This document shows positions 52,094-63,949 of a DNA stretch of 64,000 nucleotides, in pieces; position 1 is the stretch's first letter, and each line of letters begins with the position of its first letter. The stretch lies in the NCBI GenBank assembly GCA_013399015.1, contig VWZX01010089.1:813311-877310 (forward strand), in the 5' to 3' direction. This stretch comes from Galbula dea. Taxonomy: Eukaryota > Chordata > Aves > Piciformes > Galbulidae. Made by a program: the position numbers and the translations under genes. The notes under the pieces were generated by a model. The model was not told the DNA's origin. It searched no databases and saw nothing but the letters and a program-made list of their open reading frames with translations.

Positions 52094-52554
52094 CCCCAGT
52101 ACAAGAGGAACATGGACATACTGGAACAACTCCAATGAAATGGATATAAGCTGAAAGAGGAGAAATTTAGACTAGAAATTAGAAGGGGGTTCTTTACCCA
52201 AAGGGTGGTGAGGCACTGGAACAGGTTGCCCAGGGAGGTTGTGGCTGCCCCATCCCTGGCAGTGTTGGATGTGGCCCTGGGTAATCTGGTTTTGTGTGTG
52301 GCATCTTTAAGGTCCCTTCCAACCTGGGTCATTCTATGATTCAATGAAAGCCCACCAAGATGATAAAGGGCTTGGTCTGTGTTTCACAGAAGGAGGGGCT
52401 GAGAGACTCTTTGGCCTGGAGAAGAGAAGGCTCAGCAGCAAGATGTTACCAACGTGCCTCAATGTCTGATGGATGGGTGTAAAAGATGAGCACCTCTTCT
52501 CAGTGGTTCCCATCAAAAGGACAAGAGGCAATGGGTACAAACTCTCTTGTACTG
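52094..52554 (+). mobile_element. CR1 LINE internal fragment, split by a younger CR1
   Basis: The left part (52094-52140) reads CCCCAGTACAAGAGG...CTCCAATGAAA and corresponds to the YKRDMDLLERVQ region. The right part (52342-52543) continues exactly from there: CAATGAAAGCCCACCAAG, GGCCTGGAGAAGAGAAGGCT, CTCTTCTCAGTGGTTCCC, AGGACAAGAGGCAATGGG. With 52141-52341 removed and one copy of CAATGAAA kept, the two parts form one colinear CR1 segment. It begins and ends at an 11-bp sequence (CAGTACAAGAG at 52097-52107 and its reverse complement at 52544-52554). Confidence 0.85.
52141..52341 (+). mobile_element. Nested CR1 3' end inserted into another CR1
   Basis: A 201-bp CR1 terminus starts TGGATATAAGCTGAAAGAGG (the KLKEGRFRL region). 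It runs through GGCACTGGAACAGGTTGCCC and AAGGTCCCTTCCAACC to CATTCTATGATT. It is bounded by a perfect 8-bp direct repeat CAATGAAA (52133-52140 and 52342-52349), as expected of a target-site duplication. The interrupted sequence is itself CR1, so this is a later insertion. It is 5'-truncated and keeps only the last reading-frame codons and the 3' UTR. Confidence 0.88.
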
Positions 52555-53086
52555 AGGAGCCCAAAGCTGAGTAGAGGGGAAGGATCATCTCCCTTAACCT
52601 GCTGGTAACACTCTTCCTTAGCAGCCCAGGAGGCTGATGGCTTTTTCCTTGCCTCAAGATGTGTTGCTGGCTTGTGGTTAGCTTGTTTTCCACGGGGTCC
52701 CCCTCTGCAGAGCTGTTTTCCATCTGGTCACCCCCCACCATGTACTCAGGCATGGGACTGCTCCTTGCCAGGGGCTGGACTTCCATTTCCCTCTGCTGAA
52801 CTTCACCAGGTTGCCTCTGCCCAAATCTTCCACCTGTTGGGATGCCTCTGAAAGGAGCTCAACCATCTGGCTCAGCCTCTCCTCACAGATTTGTATTGTC
52901 TGAATGCTCCCTGGGGTGCTTTCTGCCTCACTGTCTAAGTCACTGAGGAAGATCTTTAATAGCATTGGCCCCACTATCAGCCCCTGGGGTACACTTCTAG
53001 TGACTGGCCTCCAGATGGACTTAGTGCCACTGACCACAACCCTTTATAACCCCAGCAGCTCAGCCACTTTTCAGTCCACCTCTCAC
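52544..53086 (-). mobile_element. CR1 LINE reverse-transcriptase fragment, inverted relative to its neighbour
   Basis: The minus strand gives the RT segment RPVTRSVPQGLIVGP followed by MLLKIFLSDLDSEAEST (usual form RPVTSGVPQGSVLGP...). It then reads SVTSRLREMILPLYSAL and ends in CTCAGTACAAGAG. About 30 bp (the VRPHLEY part) are missing just before that end. Relative to the CR1 at 52094 this piece is more 5' in the element and lies in the opposite orientation, with the shared CAGTACAAGAG at the junction. No intact frame remains. Confidence 0.9.
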
Positions 53087-56000
53087 ACAGGAAAAAAACC
53101 CAACCCAAACAGCTCTAAAACAAACCACAGACAGAAACATAATAGTCAGGTTTGTAAGACAGCATCTGCCTAGGATGTTCAGAATCCACTGCAGTTGAAA
53201 CACCAATTAAAGCAGCAAAGAAACAGATGATGATGAGGACAGAACAAAAAAAACAAATGAGAACTTCAATGAGATTTAGGGTTGGTTTTATTTTCCTTTA
53301 CCAACCCATGGCAAAACAGGCTTGAAATGAATGACAAACTGGTTTTGAACCACATCTGTGACGTGCTTTGAGCCCCAGTAGAGAACAGTTACAAGTTTCC
53401 TCCATGCCAACCAGCAAGAAATTAAAAATCCCCTTGCCTTTTGCAAAAAGAGAAAGGACATTCGCCCACGTGCCCTAGATTGCATCAGCCTCTTGGCACT
53501 GCAGAGCATGGAGCAGTTGCTAGGCTTGCCTCTAGAGTCCCTGAACTATCAATGTCTAATTATTTTGTGCAGAAGAGCTTCAATGTGCAACTTCCTTCAC
53601 AGGAACAACACAGATACAGCCCTTATTACTTTTTTAAATGAAGGATATCGACCATTTTCAGAAGACTAATAATACTGTTTAATCATACTGACTTCAAGAC
53701 AACCTTTTGTATTAAAGGGAGTCCAATTCTTTAGCCACAGAGTCCATCTTCACAGCAGTGTTTGGGTATCTCACCCCCACCAGCACATTTCTCCTCACAA
53801 GATCCCAGAGGAGCCACTGACCTCATCTGACGTGTGTATCGCTAAAAGGAAAGCTAGGATCCATCTTCATCTCAGTTAAGTCATTTTGAGGCTGGACTTC
53901 TGGTCTAAGGTTCTCTCTCTACAGTTAATAAAGAGTAATTCAGCTGTTTCAGGTCTTTTGAATGACTCTCGTGGGGAACTGCTGACTACAGAGTGAAGCT
54001 AGATACCTAAGCTAAATTTAGGTGAAACAAATCTCTCCCTCAGCACAGGAAACCATACATGTTTGCCAGAAAGCATATTCAGAAACTCTCTCTCTCTCGA
54101 GCCCTAGCCACAGGAATATTCTTTCCACTGCTTCAGTACAAAATCACTTCTAATGAAAAATGATGGGCCAGACTTCTCCAGCTTCATGAGATCATTCTGC
54201 ATGGAAGTCAGACTCATGGGTGTGACAGCAAAGGAGAAGCTTAAAACAGCCCAGGAAAAAGTCTGTCTGGCACAATGCTGCCTCAGACAGAAACACACCC
54301 ATGCCAGCACAGAGCGGGCACCTCCAGGCCAGCAAATACACTCTGTTTCTTGAAAGGGCTGGCTAAGAACAACACAGCATCCTCAGCCTCATGTGCAAGT
54401 CTCATTTCCAGGAGCATAGCAGGGAAAATCAGATCTGCTGGCCCCAGCACAGGCTCTTGGTAGTCCAGAGTGATTTCCACCCCAGAGGATGCAAATGAGA
54501 CATACCTTGTGCTCAGCAGACACAGACACTGCAAGCCTGGCCCAAGCCCATGCAGGCTGGTAGGAGAGGACATACCTAATGCAGCGCTGGCATTTCCAGC
54601 ACACAGGTCCTTACACTTACTGATACAGTCTTAGCAAGCTCAAACCTAGTGTGTAGGACCTTGATCCAAATCAATCCTGTGCCACATCTACAGATCCAAT
54701 ACTAGCTTCACATTGATAATATTTTCAAATGAAAAGAAAAAGGAGTAAGAATCCACAAGACTGTATTAGCATCCAAACATTTGAAAGGAGATAGTGACAA
54801 AGTTATTTACTGGACTGCAGTGACAATAACTGCTTCAGCCTTAACACTAGCTTAGCTTGTCCTTAACTGCTTCTTCTAAGCCAACACACCCAAGGAAACA
54901 CCACTGCACCTTTGCTGTGGTCTGATTCAGATCTGAGCTGACCTTGCAGGAAAAAATCCATTAAATGACATTAGCGTAGTACTGAGATCCTTCTCTGACA
55001 ACCAAGAAGAATGAGGTAAATTAAGGGCAGATGGATGTTGAGGCTTTCCTCTAAATGTCCTTAATTTTGTAGGTTTTAGACATACTGTCTCCTGAACCAC
55101 GGTGCAATTTGAGTTTTACTGTTTGTGATATTTATAGCTCCCATTTATATAAATAATATGTAATTTTAATGCAGGTCTAACAGTTCCAACTGCCATTGAC
55201 ACAGATTGTAAAATGAAAAAGGAAGGATACCTTGTGGAGTAAGATGCTGTTTTATTTCCTTCCTGCCACCCTAGCCATTGCAACACAGCAAGTTAATGCC
55301 TTATTTGGATTCCAACCTTGTCAACACATCAAAGATCCTCCCAGGTGAAGAGGAGCAGGGCTATGCAATTGATCTCCCCTAACCTGTAAGGTCTGTGTCA
55401 CTCTGGTCCAGGGTGAACAACTGAAATGCGTGTTTCTTTTTGGAGAGGGGTAAAAGAGCTGCCTTGAAGGAGTACATGATGATGAAAGGTATGAGACAGG
55501 AGTAGACCTTGGGAAATGTCAAGGGAGATCACAGTCAAAATTGCCTCCTTTATCCAGAATAAATAACAGCAGTTGTGGATTACGAGACTGTAATTCTGCT
55601 GAGGAGGTCTGGGAACATAAATCACCATAAAGATGACTTGAGACTCTCTTTAAAGACCAAGGAGGTTATTCTTATTTTTGTAACTTATTTTCTGCTGTTC
55701 CCAGGCATAGTCTTTACAGATGTTTCCATGGCTATCCTGAGTCCCCTTGATGCAGTATTTTCCCCTCCCTATTTATCCTCTGCTGTTGTCCCACTCTTGC
55801 TTTTGCCTTTCCATCCTTTCCCCCTCGATGACAGATTGCTGCCATCCACCCCGTTATGAATTCACTGCTTCCATTATTGCTTCCCTTACAGCTGTGGAAC
55901 ATCTGCTTTCAGATTCACTTCATGATTTTTCCTAAGGCCCTGCCTTGCTTTCAGCATTGCTGAAGAGCCTGTGCAAGGAGAGCAGCAGCTACAGGAACCT

Positions 56001-59000
56001 TGTCACCATCTGTGGCTTGATTCAGAGCCATTGCAGGCAGCTAGAAATCCCCAACTTTACTGTAATCCAAATCCTATTTCTAGCAATTTTTTCCTCTAGC
56101 TGTGATTGGATGACAGAAGTAAATGAGTTAAGCTGCACCAGAACTGCCAAAAATGGGTCAATAGCTCTGGATGCCTCATTTCTGGTACAGTGGGGTAGGT
56201 TGACAGAATGGAAACCAACACACCGAGGGAAAGGTTGGGAACAATCAGTAGCAATGTGTTCAATGGGGCACTCCCAAAATGAGTAGTCCTGATGAAAGGG
56301 CACTCCCCAAATGAGGAGTCCAGGTTTGCAGGTTCTGACATATTTTCTCATTCAGAGTAACCCCAGCAGTGTTCCTACCAAGTTGAATCAATCTGCACAA
56401 TGCTGCACTTAGCACCAATGAATGTGTTGGGATACGTCTCAATAAAGCTGCTATGTCAGTGCAAGAAAGGCCATCACACATTGAAAAAAACAAACAAAAA
56501 AGAGAGATAACATGCTTATTTTCTCTAAGTTCCCCAGCTTTCATTCTCTTAGTGACATTTCTTCCTCTCAATAGGTTCTGCTGCAAAAAACCTCAATTTT
56601 AAATGGAAGTGTGACTTCAATCTTCTATGTCCTCCTGTTTAATGCAATGATCCAGACAGACTTTGGCAGTGAATTCAACTAACACTTAATGCCTTGTCAA
56701 ATTCTTATTTTCAAATCTTTTCTAGGGACATAACTGCTACATATATTTTTTAAAATAGCAGATACAATTTATAAAATAGTAGAAAGCAGCAACACTGGAA
56801 AAAAGGCATAAAGATTTCTCTTTTTTTTAAAACAAATACTTATTTCCCAAATGAAGACAACTGCACTAAGTAATCAAAACGGAATAGAAAAATACAGCTA
56901 TCACTTTGATTTCTCTGTCTTTTCTGCAGTTGCCCTCAGATGCCCTTTTCATTTGAAAAAAACAAAAAAGCATATTGAAATCCTTGTGCTGTTGCTTTCA
57001 ATTTTTTTTTTCTTTAAAGACAGACATGAAAAGGTCTAAACCAGAGTCCCATTATCATTCAAGAAACGTTATAAGGAACAACCACTGGCATTACTAATAC
57101 TTTATCAGCCATGCAAACCATTTAGTGGGAGTGACAAAAGCAGCATATATATACATCTAACCAGCTATGTATGCCAAAGAGATACCAGTTCTGGAGAACA
57201 AAGAGCACACAGAGGAGGGGGGGGAAAAAAACCCCCAAACCACAAAAATAAAAACCACACACTAAATCACACAAGCACCACCAAAAAAACCCCCAAACAC
57301 AGAAGAAATTCCCAAAGCAATGAGGAAAATGAATGAAGGGAGGAACTTGTAGCTGTGGATGGTAAAGGTTTGAGAAACTAGTTTTACAATTTCCTGTTTT
57401 CAAAGACTTTGAAGAGAATTAAGACCTAACTGAAAGGTGGTGTACTATGTGTTATGCTAAAGACTGAAAAAGGGAAATGTTACTATTAAGACCCTGGTTT
57501 TCCCCTCTTGTCTTTTCTCCAAGCTCCCATTGATTTCAGAGAGAGTTCTGCACATGCAGTGACTCCAAAACGGGGCTCTAATTGCTTCTGCTTCCAACCT
57601 GATGCAAGGGCATTAACACAGAGAAATTTCCATTTGTGCTAATGGGATCTGTATGGCCAAGGGTACTTGGTTTTTCTTCCTGAGAATATTCCCCTGGTTC
57701 TTGTTCTTCTGAGATCTGTTTCAACAGAACACTTCTGCCTCACGTTAAAACACAGTTAGGAAACTCATAACTAAGCAGTACTTTAAAGCACATTCTTTAA
57801 TCTACACCTTCTCCTCTGACAAGGGTGAAAACATGTGCAATAAGACAGAAGGTTTGCTAGAGTAATTGCCTGTTGTGATGGAATGATAGAGTAACAACCA
57901 GGGAAATAAGTGCCTTGCTGAAATGGCTGCAGAAGGTAAGTTGCTCCTGTACAGTTTTAACTTCTGCACCATCTGCTTTGCCAGTCCTTTAAATGTTCCT
58001 TCAATTAGTTAAGGGATTTGATTGTTTCAGTAGGCACTGGCACACTGTCTCTGACCTGTAGCTCATTTTACTTTGGGAAGAGTGCCTGTCTGTCCCTATC
58101 TCTTCTCAAACCCTCACCTCTCCCCTGGGCTCATTCATCCTGACAGACCCTACCACCCATGTTTTCTAAATCTTTGCCACACCAACCAGCAAACAGGAGA
58201 TTATACATGGGCAAAATGTGGAGGTCCCTTTGAGTATTTTTCCAGTAGATGGAGACATATCCACAAAGTGTTTATTTCCCTAAAAGCTGACATTAGTAAC
58301 CATCAGTTCAAGAAGAAAGTTATATACCAAAATCACTACCGTAGTTAAGACTTACCCAGTTGTGAGAGAAGAAATGTATTTGGGTAACAATCACAATGTA
58401 GACTTGAATTAAAATGGTAAATCATTTGCAATATAGCACTAAGTAACACTACATGCAATTTAACAGATGATCAAAACTCTAATTTTATATTAAAAAACAC
58501 AACAGCTGAAGTTAAAAAAAACCCCAAACCAAAACAACTACAATGGAACAAAACCCCTCTTCTGCTAAAGTGTATGCATTGTCCCCTTTACACATCAGCA
58601 AAACCATACAATGAAATAACCAACACTATAAAACTGTAGTGTTATGGTGTGGCACACAGGGGCAGTACATTACATTATGACAGTAAGAACTAAGGTTCCT
58701 TCAAATCAAACTTTCAGGTGGACAAAAAAAAAATATGGGGATATCAAATTAGGGGAAACCAGCATGTTGGAAGTCCAAAATGAACAAAAAAAGATTCTGC
58801 TTCAGATAAAGCAGAGTGGATGCCATACAGAAGAGAAAAGTTTATGGGAACTGAAAATCAATACTACAAATTCAGCTAAGAAAAAGCCAATGAGGGGTTT
58901 AAAGCATGAAGATAAATTCTGTGGATCAGATGAAAAGCTAGGGCTAGGAAAGCATCCTGACAGCTGCTATTAAATGCTTGCCCCACCCTTCTGCTCCTCA

Positions 59001-60239
59001 CTAAGCATCAGGTCTTGGCCATGGCAAAGACAGGGCACCAAAAGAGACAGCCATTTGGTCTGGCCCAGTGTGGCTCTTCATCCAGTCCCTGAACAAACTT
59101 TTTGCATAACAATTGAGAAAATTATGGGCAAGCTGGCAGGAGGAGGGGTTTTTGGTAAGCTAAAAGTCTGTGAAAATAAACTGCATCAGAACATCAACAG
59201 TTGCTCAACAGGAAGAGAGCTACTAAAGCAGTAACCAGCAGACATGGATCATTGAGCCAACAGCCGGCTCGGGCGTACGTGGCTTAGAGACACTCAAGGA
59301 GAACAGCATATGTTGGCCCAACACCAGCCAGGGCTCATCACACCCTCCCTCTCCAGTGCCACCACTCTTCCTACTCAGCAAACATCCCCTCATCCTTTCA
59401 ACCAAGACTGCACAGAGTCAGCAAAGATCAGAACCAGAAACAACCTCAAAAGGACCTATATAAGAGGCATGGAATTGTTGCAGTACCTTTCTGCAAGGAG
59501 AAGGAATGTCTCCATGACACAGAAGCAGCCCTCCAGCCTCCTCTGCCCTGCCCAAGACCCAGGGGTTTGGAGAGCAAGTCTTTCATCTAATTTCCTGCCA
59601 TAGATGCCCTTTAGAATAACCCTCACCTGTAAAGAAGGTGGCAGGCATGGAAGCACCTGTGCAAGGTGATCTTACTTCCCTATGGCATGAACACAGAACA
59701 GGCATCATGCAAGTCAATGCTAATTGTAAAAGGGACTACTGACTCCCCACAACCTTGCTGGGTTTGCCTTCAGCCACAAAGAAGCCTTCTCATTTCTTCT
59801 GTGAAGATTTTGTGTCTTTGGCCTTCTTTGTTTCTTCCTAATGTGCTGGGAGGCTATAGGAAGGATTTTAACCCTGGCACAGTGAACAGTTCTCCAGACT
59901 GGGAAAGTCAAATACTACATCTTACATTGTTATTGCCCTCCTGCTTCATGACAAAATAAAATGTGTAAGAGGCATGCTTTAGACTCTCCTTCCACAGACA
60001 TATTGAATATATTGATTGTTCTAATATTTTAAGTATTTGACAGATCTTTACTACTTCTGCTATAGCATCTTTGTGTAACTCACTCAGTGTCCAACACGAG
60101 AGCAGCATTTACATCATCCCCTTCCCTAAAAAGCCCCACATCCCTGGCCACAACTTAAGAGCTAAGCACTTTATTTGCCTTTCCAGCCAGCACTGTTTTC
60201 AAGAAGTCATCTGAAAACACTTCTGGACTATGTTTCCCC
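53087..60239. other. Intronic DNA, mostly unrecognised
   Basis: About 7.1 kb of unique non-coding sequence with an A/C-rich tract (57211-57300) and a TATA-like TATATAAG at 59457-59464 preceded by a small CpG cluster near 59263-59281. No gene could be supported. Confidence 0.4.
57211..57300 (+). repeat. G-run and A/C-rich low-complexity tract
   Basis: An eight-base G run is followed by A7, C5 and a long A/C-only stretch with CACAC and CCACC steps. No mobile element is recognisable. Confidence 0.85.
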
Positions 60240-60500
60240 ACAGAGTTACAACTAATTAAGAGCCCCACCCGGCTTTTAGTCATTTACATGATTCCATTGT
60301 GGATTCTGCAATTTTTATCTGAGGTCTCTGAAGTTTCTATATAATGTCAGTCACTCAGAGTCACCATCAAATTACAGCCCTCCTTAGGGCACTGCTAGAA
60401 GCACTGTTAAATACATGGAACAAAACTGGTCCTGACACTGCTCCCCCTAGTACTACTGTTAACCTCTTTCATCAAGAGAATGAGGGTTTTATTCATCATG
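60240..60500 (-). mobile_element. Ancient CR1/L3-like LINE remnant (RT region)
   Basis: Two blocks match the reversed CR1 reverse-transcriptase region at a low level. AGCCCCACCCGGCTTTTAGT sits near 60260-60290, where CR1 has the stretch encoding FADDTKLGG. GAACAAAACTGGTCCTGACA sits near 60418-60445, where CR1 has SVLGPVLFNIF. The order and spacing fit one element on the minus strand. Divergence is much greater than in the other copies and all frames are broken, so this is either an old CR1 or a related L3-type LINE. Confidence 0.5.
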
Positions 60501-61795
60501 TTAATTTCTCATCTGCTAATTGATTTTTAATGCATAACTTCCAAAGGCTATCAACTTGTCCATCTTGTGATTCTTTTTTGGTCTATTGTCAGTATACAAC
60601 ACTGCTCAACACCACCTGGCAATGAAAGGGAAGTTACTGCAGCACAAACCTTCTCCAGTTTAGCTGGTGCCAGAAATAATAAAGCAGAAGACTCTCTCTC
60701 TGGAGCTGCCACACAAGGCAGTCAAGACTTCCATCCTTACCTCAGTGAACTGGGACACATACTGCCCAGGATGGATAGGTAGAAGCTGGGCAAAAATAGC
60801 AACACTAAGCACAACTGGAATCAAAGAGAAAAAGAGGGAGGCCACTATATGTAACATTTCAGACAACTTTGGACCTGTTCTAGTAGAACAAGCAAAATAG
60901 CTTGTACATTCCATGCCACTGAGCAGGGGCCCCTGACTTTTGTTAGTCCATACACTGCAAGCAACATCAGCCATTGCCTGCCCTAGCACCTGGACCTGTG
61001 GTAACAGCCCTGGGCTTCAGCTTGCTCAATCCCATGGCCACAGGATGGAGAGCACTGGTAAAGGTCTTGGGCTTTTCTTCTTAAGAAAGCATTTTATAAA
61101 TGTTATGACATTAAGCACTCAGAGAAATGATTAATGCTAGATCAAAATACTGTGTTTTCACCTGCACAGGGAGTATATCTGGGGTAATTCAGCTGACCAG
61201 CAGCAAAGTACAAAATGAGGCACAAAAAGCCTTCTCATCTCCCTCCTTCAAATGGTTTGCTTTTACATCAGTGTCTAGAAAACTTGACAAAACATAACCT
61301 GGTGTTATGCTGAGCCTACTTCAAATCATGACAGGGAACACTACCACTTCAGTGGGCTCCTGGTCTTTTAAGCAGCACTCTTAAATACATCAGCAATAAA
61401 AAAGCATCAGCTGTGACTGATGTGGTCTCTTCAGCTGCTGGAGTCAGTAAAGACAACCCATAAATTCTTTATGGACTAAAAAGCAGCACATTAAAATATA
61501 CAGATTAAGTTAAACGCACTTTAATATAATTCAGGATTTTGGCTGCCACTTCACTCATAATTAACATCAACACTAATATGTTTTACTGCATTAGAACAAG
61601 TAGAAACATAAGCCTAGCATCATGGTATGGAACAGAAAGTGGCCAAGTCCATCATGCAAATCAGAGAAAAGCCATATGTGATCTGGCAGATCATAGTCCC
61701 TTCTCCCATGTCCATCCCTGCAGCCGCAATACTCTTTCATGGGGTCCCAAGCCCCAAGAGTTTCCAGGAGGTGGCTGTGCCATCATTCAGGATAG

Positions 61796-61902
61796 TTCTT
61801 TTGTTCCCTGCTGAGCTTCCCTTACATTAAGCCTTTCAGAGCTAGATCAGAACAACATATTTTGGGAACAGCACACACCTGTCCCTCAATCTGGCTGACT
61901 TA
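61796..61902 (+). repeat. 107-bp direct repeat, copy 1
   Basis: It runs from TTCTTTTGTTCCCTGCTGAG to TCAATCTGGCTGACTTA and matches 63843-63949 without gaps and with 4 mismatches (about 96%). It ends exactly where the next CR1 begins. No protein or known repeat family was recognised in it. Confidence 0.95.
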
Positions 61903-62190
61903 TCACCACCATGCCACTAAACCATCTCCCTAGGTACCACATTGAAATGGATTTCAAACCCTTCCAGGGATGGTGACTCCACCACTGCCCTGGGCAGCCT
62001 GGGCCAATGCCTAACAACTCTTTCAGGGAAGAAATGCTTCCTGATATCCAATCTAAACCTCCCCTGGTGCAACTTGAGGCCTCTTCCTTTTGTCCTCTCG
62101 CTGGTAACCCAGTAGAAGAGACCAACTCCCATCTCGCTCCAACCTCCCTTCAGGTAGTTTTAGAGACAGATAAGGTCTCCCCTGTGGTTC
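61903..62190 (-). mobile_element. CR1 LINE fragment lacking its 3' terminus
   Basis: CCACTAAACCATCTCCCTAG, CCAGGGATGGTGACTCCACC, CTGCCCTGGGCAGCCTGG and CCTCCCCTGGTGCAACTTGA are standard reversed CR1 blocks. The minus strand encodes GRFRLDIRKHFFPERVVRHW and VESPSLEGFE. The last ~70-80 bp of the element (the GGTTGGAAGGGACC box and the ATTCTATG repeat) are missing. In their place lies copy 1 of the 107-bp repeat. Confidence 0.92.
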
Positions 62191-63247
62191 TGCAGTCAAC
62201 CAAAATTTGAGGACAGTCAACTAATGTTTGCTTAAAATACAATGGGATAACAAACACCAAACTTGTTGGGTATTTGGACACCCTCCAAAGAAAGATCAGA
62301 CAAAAGCCACTGCCTGAAGTACTTCCTGCCTCAGTGTCGACATGGTTTATCTATTTCCACCCAGAGACACAAAAATCTGAACCTTACCCAAGACATAGTC
62401 CTTAAGTAGGTCATTATCTTCTGCATTTTACAAAAGCCACATTCTAGGTGCTACCAGAACTGCAGGAATAGGCTTAGCTGAACCTACCCTAATCTAAGAG
62501 CTACTGTCTCCAGCAGTCCCTTACTGAAAGGAGCAGGGGGGGGGAAAAAGTCAACATTTGCAAGCATTTCAATATTACAAATATGCCACTCAAATGAACC
62601 TCTATCTGCAGCATATCATGATCAGAGATTTTATTGGCCCTGTAAAACCTGCAAGCCCCATGAAGGCTGCTGCATATTCTTGCCTAAGCCAATTTCTCCA
62701 TCAAGGAACCATTTACATATAAACAGGCTTTGCCATCAAAGCATGCCATGACATTACAGATAGAGGAGGAAACAAGTGTCAGGGAGACTGTTTCCAAACA
62801 CAAACCTATTTGAACCTTGCAAAGTATTTTCTTCAGCACACAAAGCAATTTTTATTCAGCCATCTCTATCCAGCATACATTTTCAGAAAGATAAGCTCTC
62901 TGAGCTACCAATTAGACCATTTAGTTCCTGGAAACTCATGTAATAATACTCTGCATATAAAAATAGGTTTAAAAACCTTTTTTTTAAGGCTGCCAACACA
63001 GACATTCAAAAATCACAAAACTCTAGAATTCAGATTGTTATTCAAGTTTGCATTCATTTACTCTCCCTTGGATATATACTTTTACAATTTAATGATCAGT
63101 GCATTTCTTTCTGCTGAGCTCTAACTTGTTCAGTTCATAACAGCACAATTCATCAGCATGAACGTGGTCATTTTGAGCATGTTCTGAAGGGTGTGCCTCA
63201 GCTTCCTGGATCTTTCTGGCTCTCCAAACCATGCATACTGCCTCCCA
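62191..63247. other. Intronic DNA, nothing recognised
   Basis: Unique sequence between two CR1 copies, with open frames of up to 104 codons that have no recognisable content. Confidence 0.45.
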
Positions 63248-63382
63248 ACACTCACTATGGAATTCATGAAGCATTTGGCCAATGCTCTTAGACACATGGT
63301 GTGACTTTGGGGTTATCCTGTGCATAAACCAAGAGTTGGACTCAATCCTTGTAGGTCCCTTCCAACTCTGGATATTCTCTGA
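63248..63382 (+). mobile_element. CR1-type LINE 3' end, different subfamily
   Basis: ACTCACTATGGAATTCATGA, CCAATGCTCTTAGACACATG, ATGGTGTGACTTTGGGGTTA, GAGTTGGACTCAATCCTTGT and GGTCCCTTCCAACTCTGG, then GATATTCTCTGA. The last part is the common CR1 end. The upstream part matches the 3' UTR of a different avian CR1 subfamily from the copies above. The 5' edge is approximate. Antisense to MACROD2. Confidence 0.8.
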
Positions 63383-63842
63383 CTAGTAAGGCTTTGTGAA
63401 CATCTGAATTCATCAGGGGCATAAACTTCTCTGGGATTCAGTTGGCCTCATGACTACATTTCAGCTGAAGGAGCCACAACACCAGATTCAAAGTTTATGT
63501 TGGCTTTGAGCTGGCTATACTATAGCAGACAGACTGTAATCCAGCACAAAATTAGTGAGGTGCAGAGAGGTACCACCTAACATGACAAGGATTTCAAAAC
63601 CGAGCTGTGTAATGATTTTATGCCAGAAGTGTGTTGTTCAGCACGTAGCTGCGGCAGCCTTACCACAGCAGTGAGAGTCCCCAGATAGATTTACTGTATC
63701 ATCAAACAACACTTGAAATGGGACCAACTTGACTTTATAGTGTGGGGTATTCACATGTGACAAAAAATCCACATTAGAGTCAGCCATGGAGCTGCCTGAC
63801 TCTTACTAGACAGTTGTGAGAGCTGGGGAGAAATCTGTGCAT
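63383..63842. other. Intronic DNA, nothing recognised
   Basis: Short unique stretch between the CR1 end and the second copy of the 107-bp repeat. Confidence 0.45.
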
Positions 63843-63949
63843 TTCTTTTGTTCCCTGTTGAGCTTCCCTTACATTAAGCCTTTCAGAGCTAGATCAGAAC
63901 AACACATTTTGGAAACAGCACACACCTGTCCCTCAATCTGGCTGACCTA
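63843..63949 (+). repeat. 107-bp direct repeat, copy 2
   Basis: Gap-free match to 61796-61902, offset 2,047 bp. Past its right edge the sequence (GAAGGCAATCCTGCAGC) is unrelated to the CR1 found beside copy 1, and the left flanks also differ. Confidence 0.95.

Noticed and set aside
52334..53037. 150- and 119-codon minus-strand frames as an unknown protein
   Set aside because: SVPQG and SRLREMILPLYSAL show they come from the CR1 reverse-transcriptase region; the rest is frame-shifted repeat sequence.
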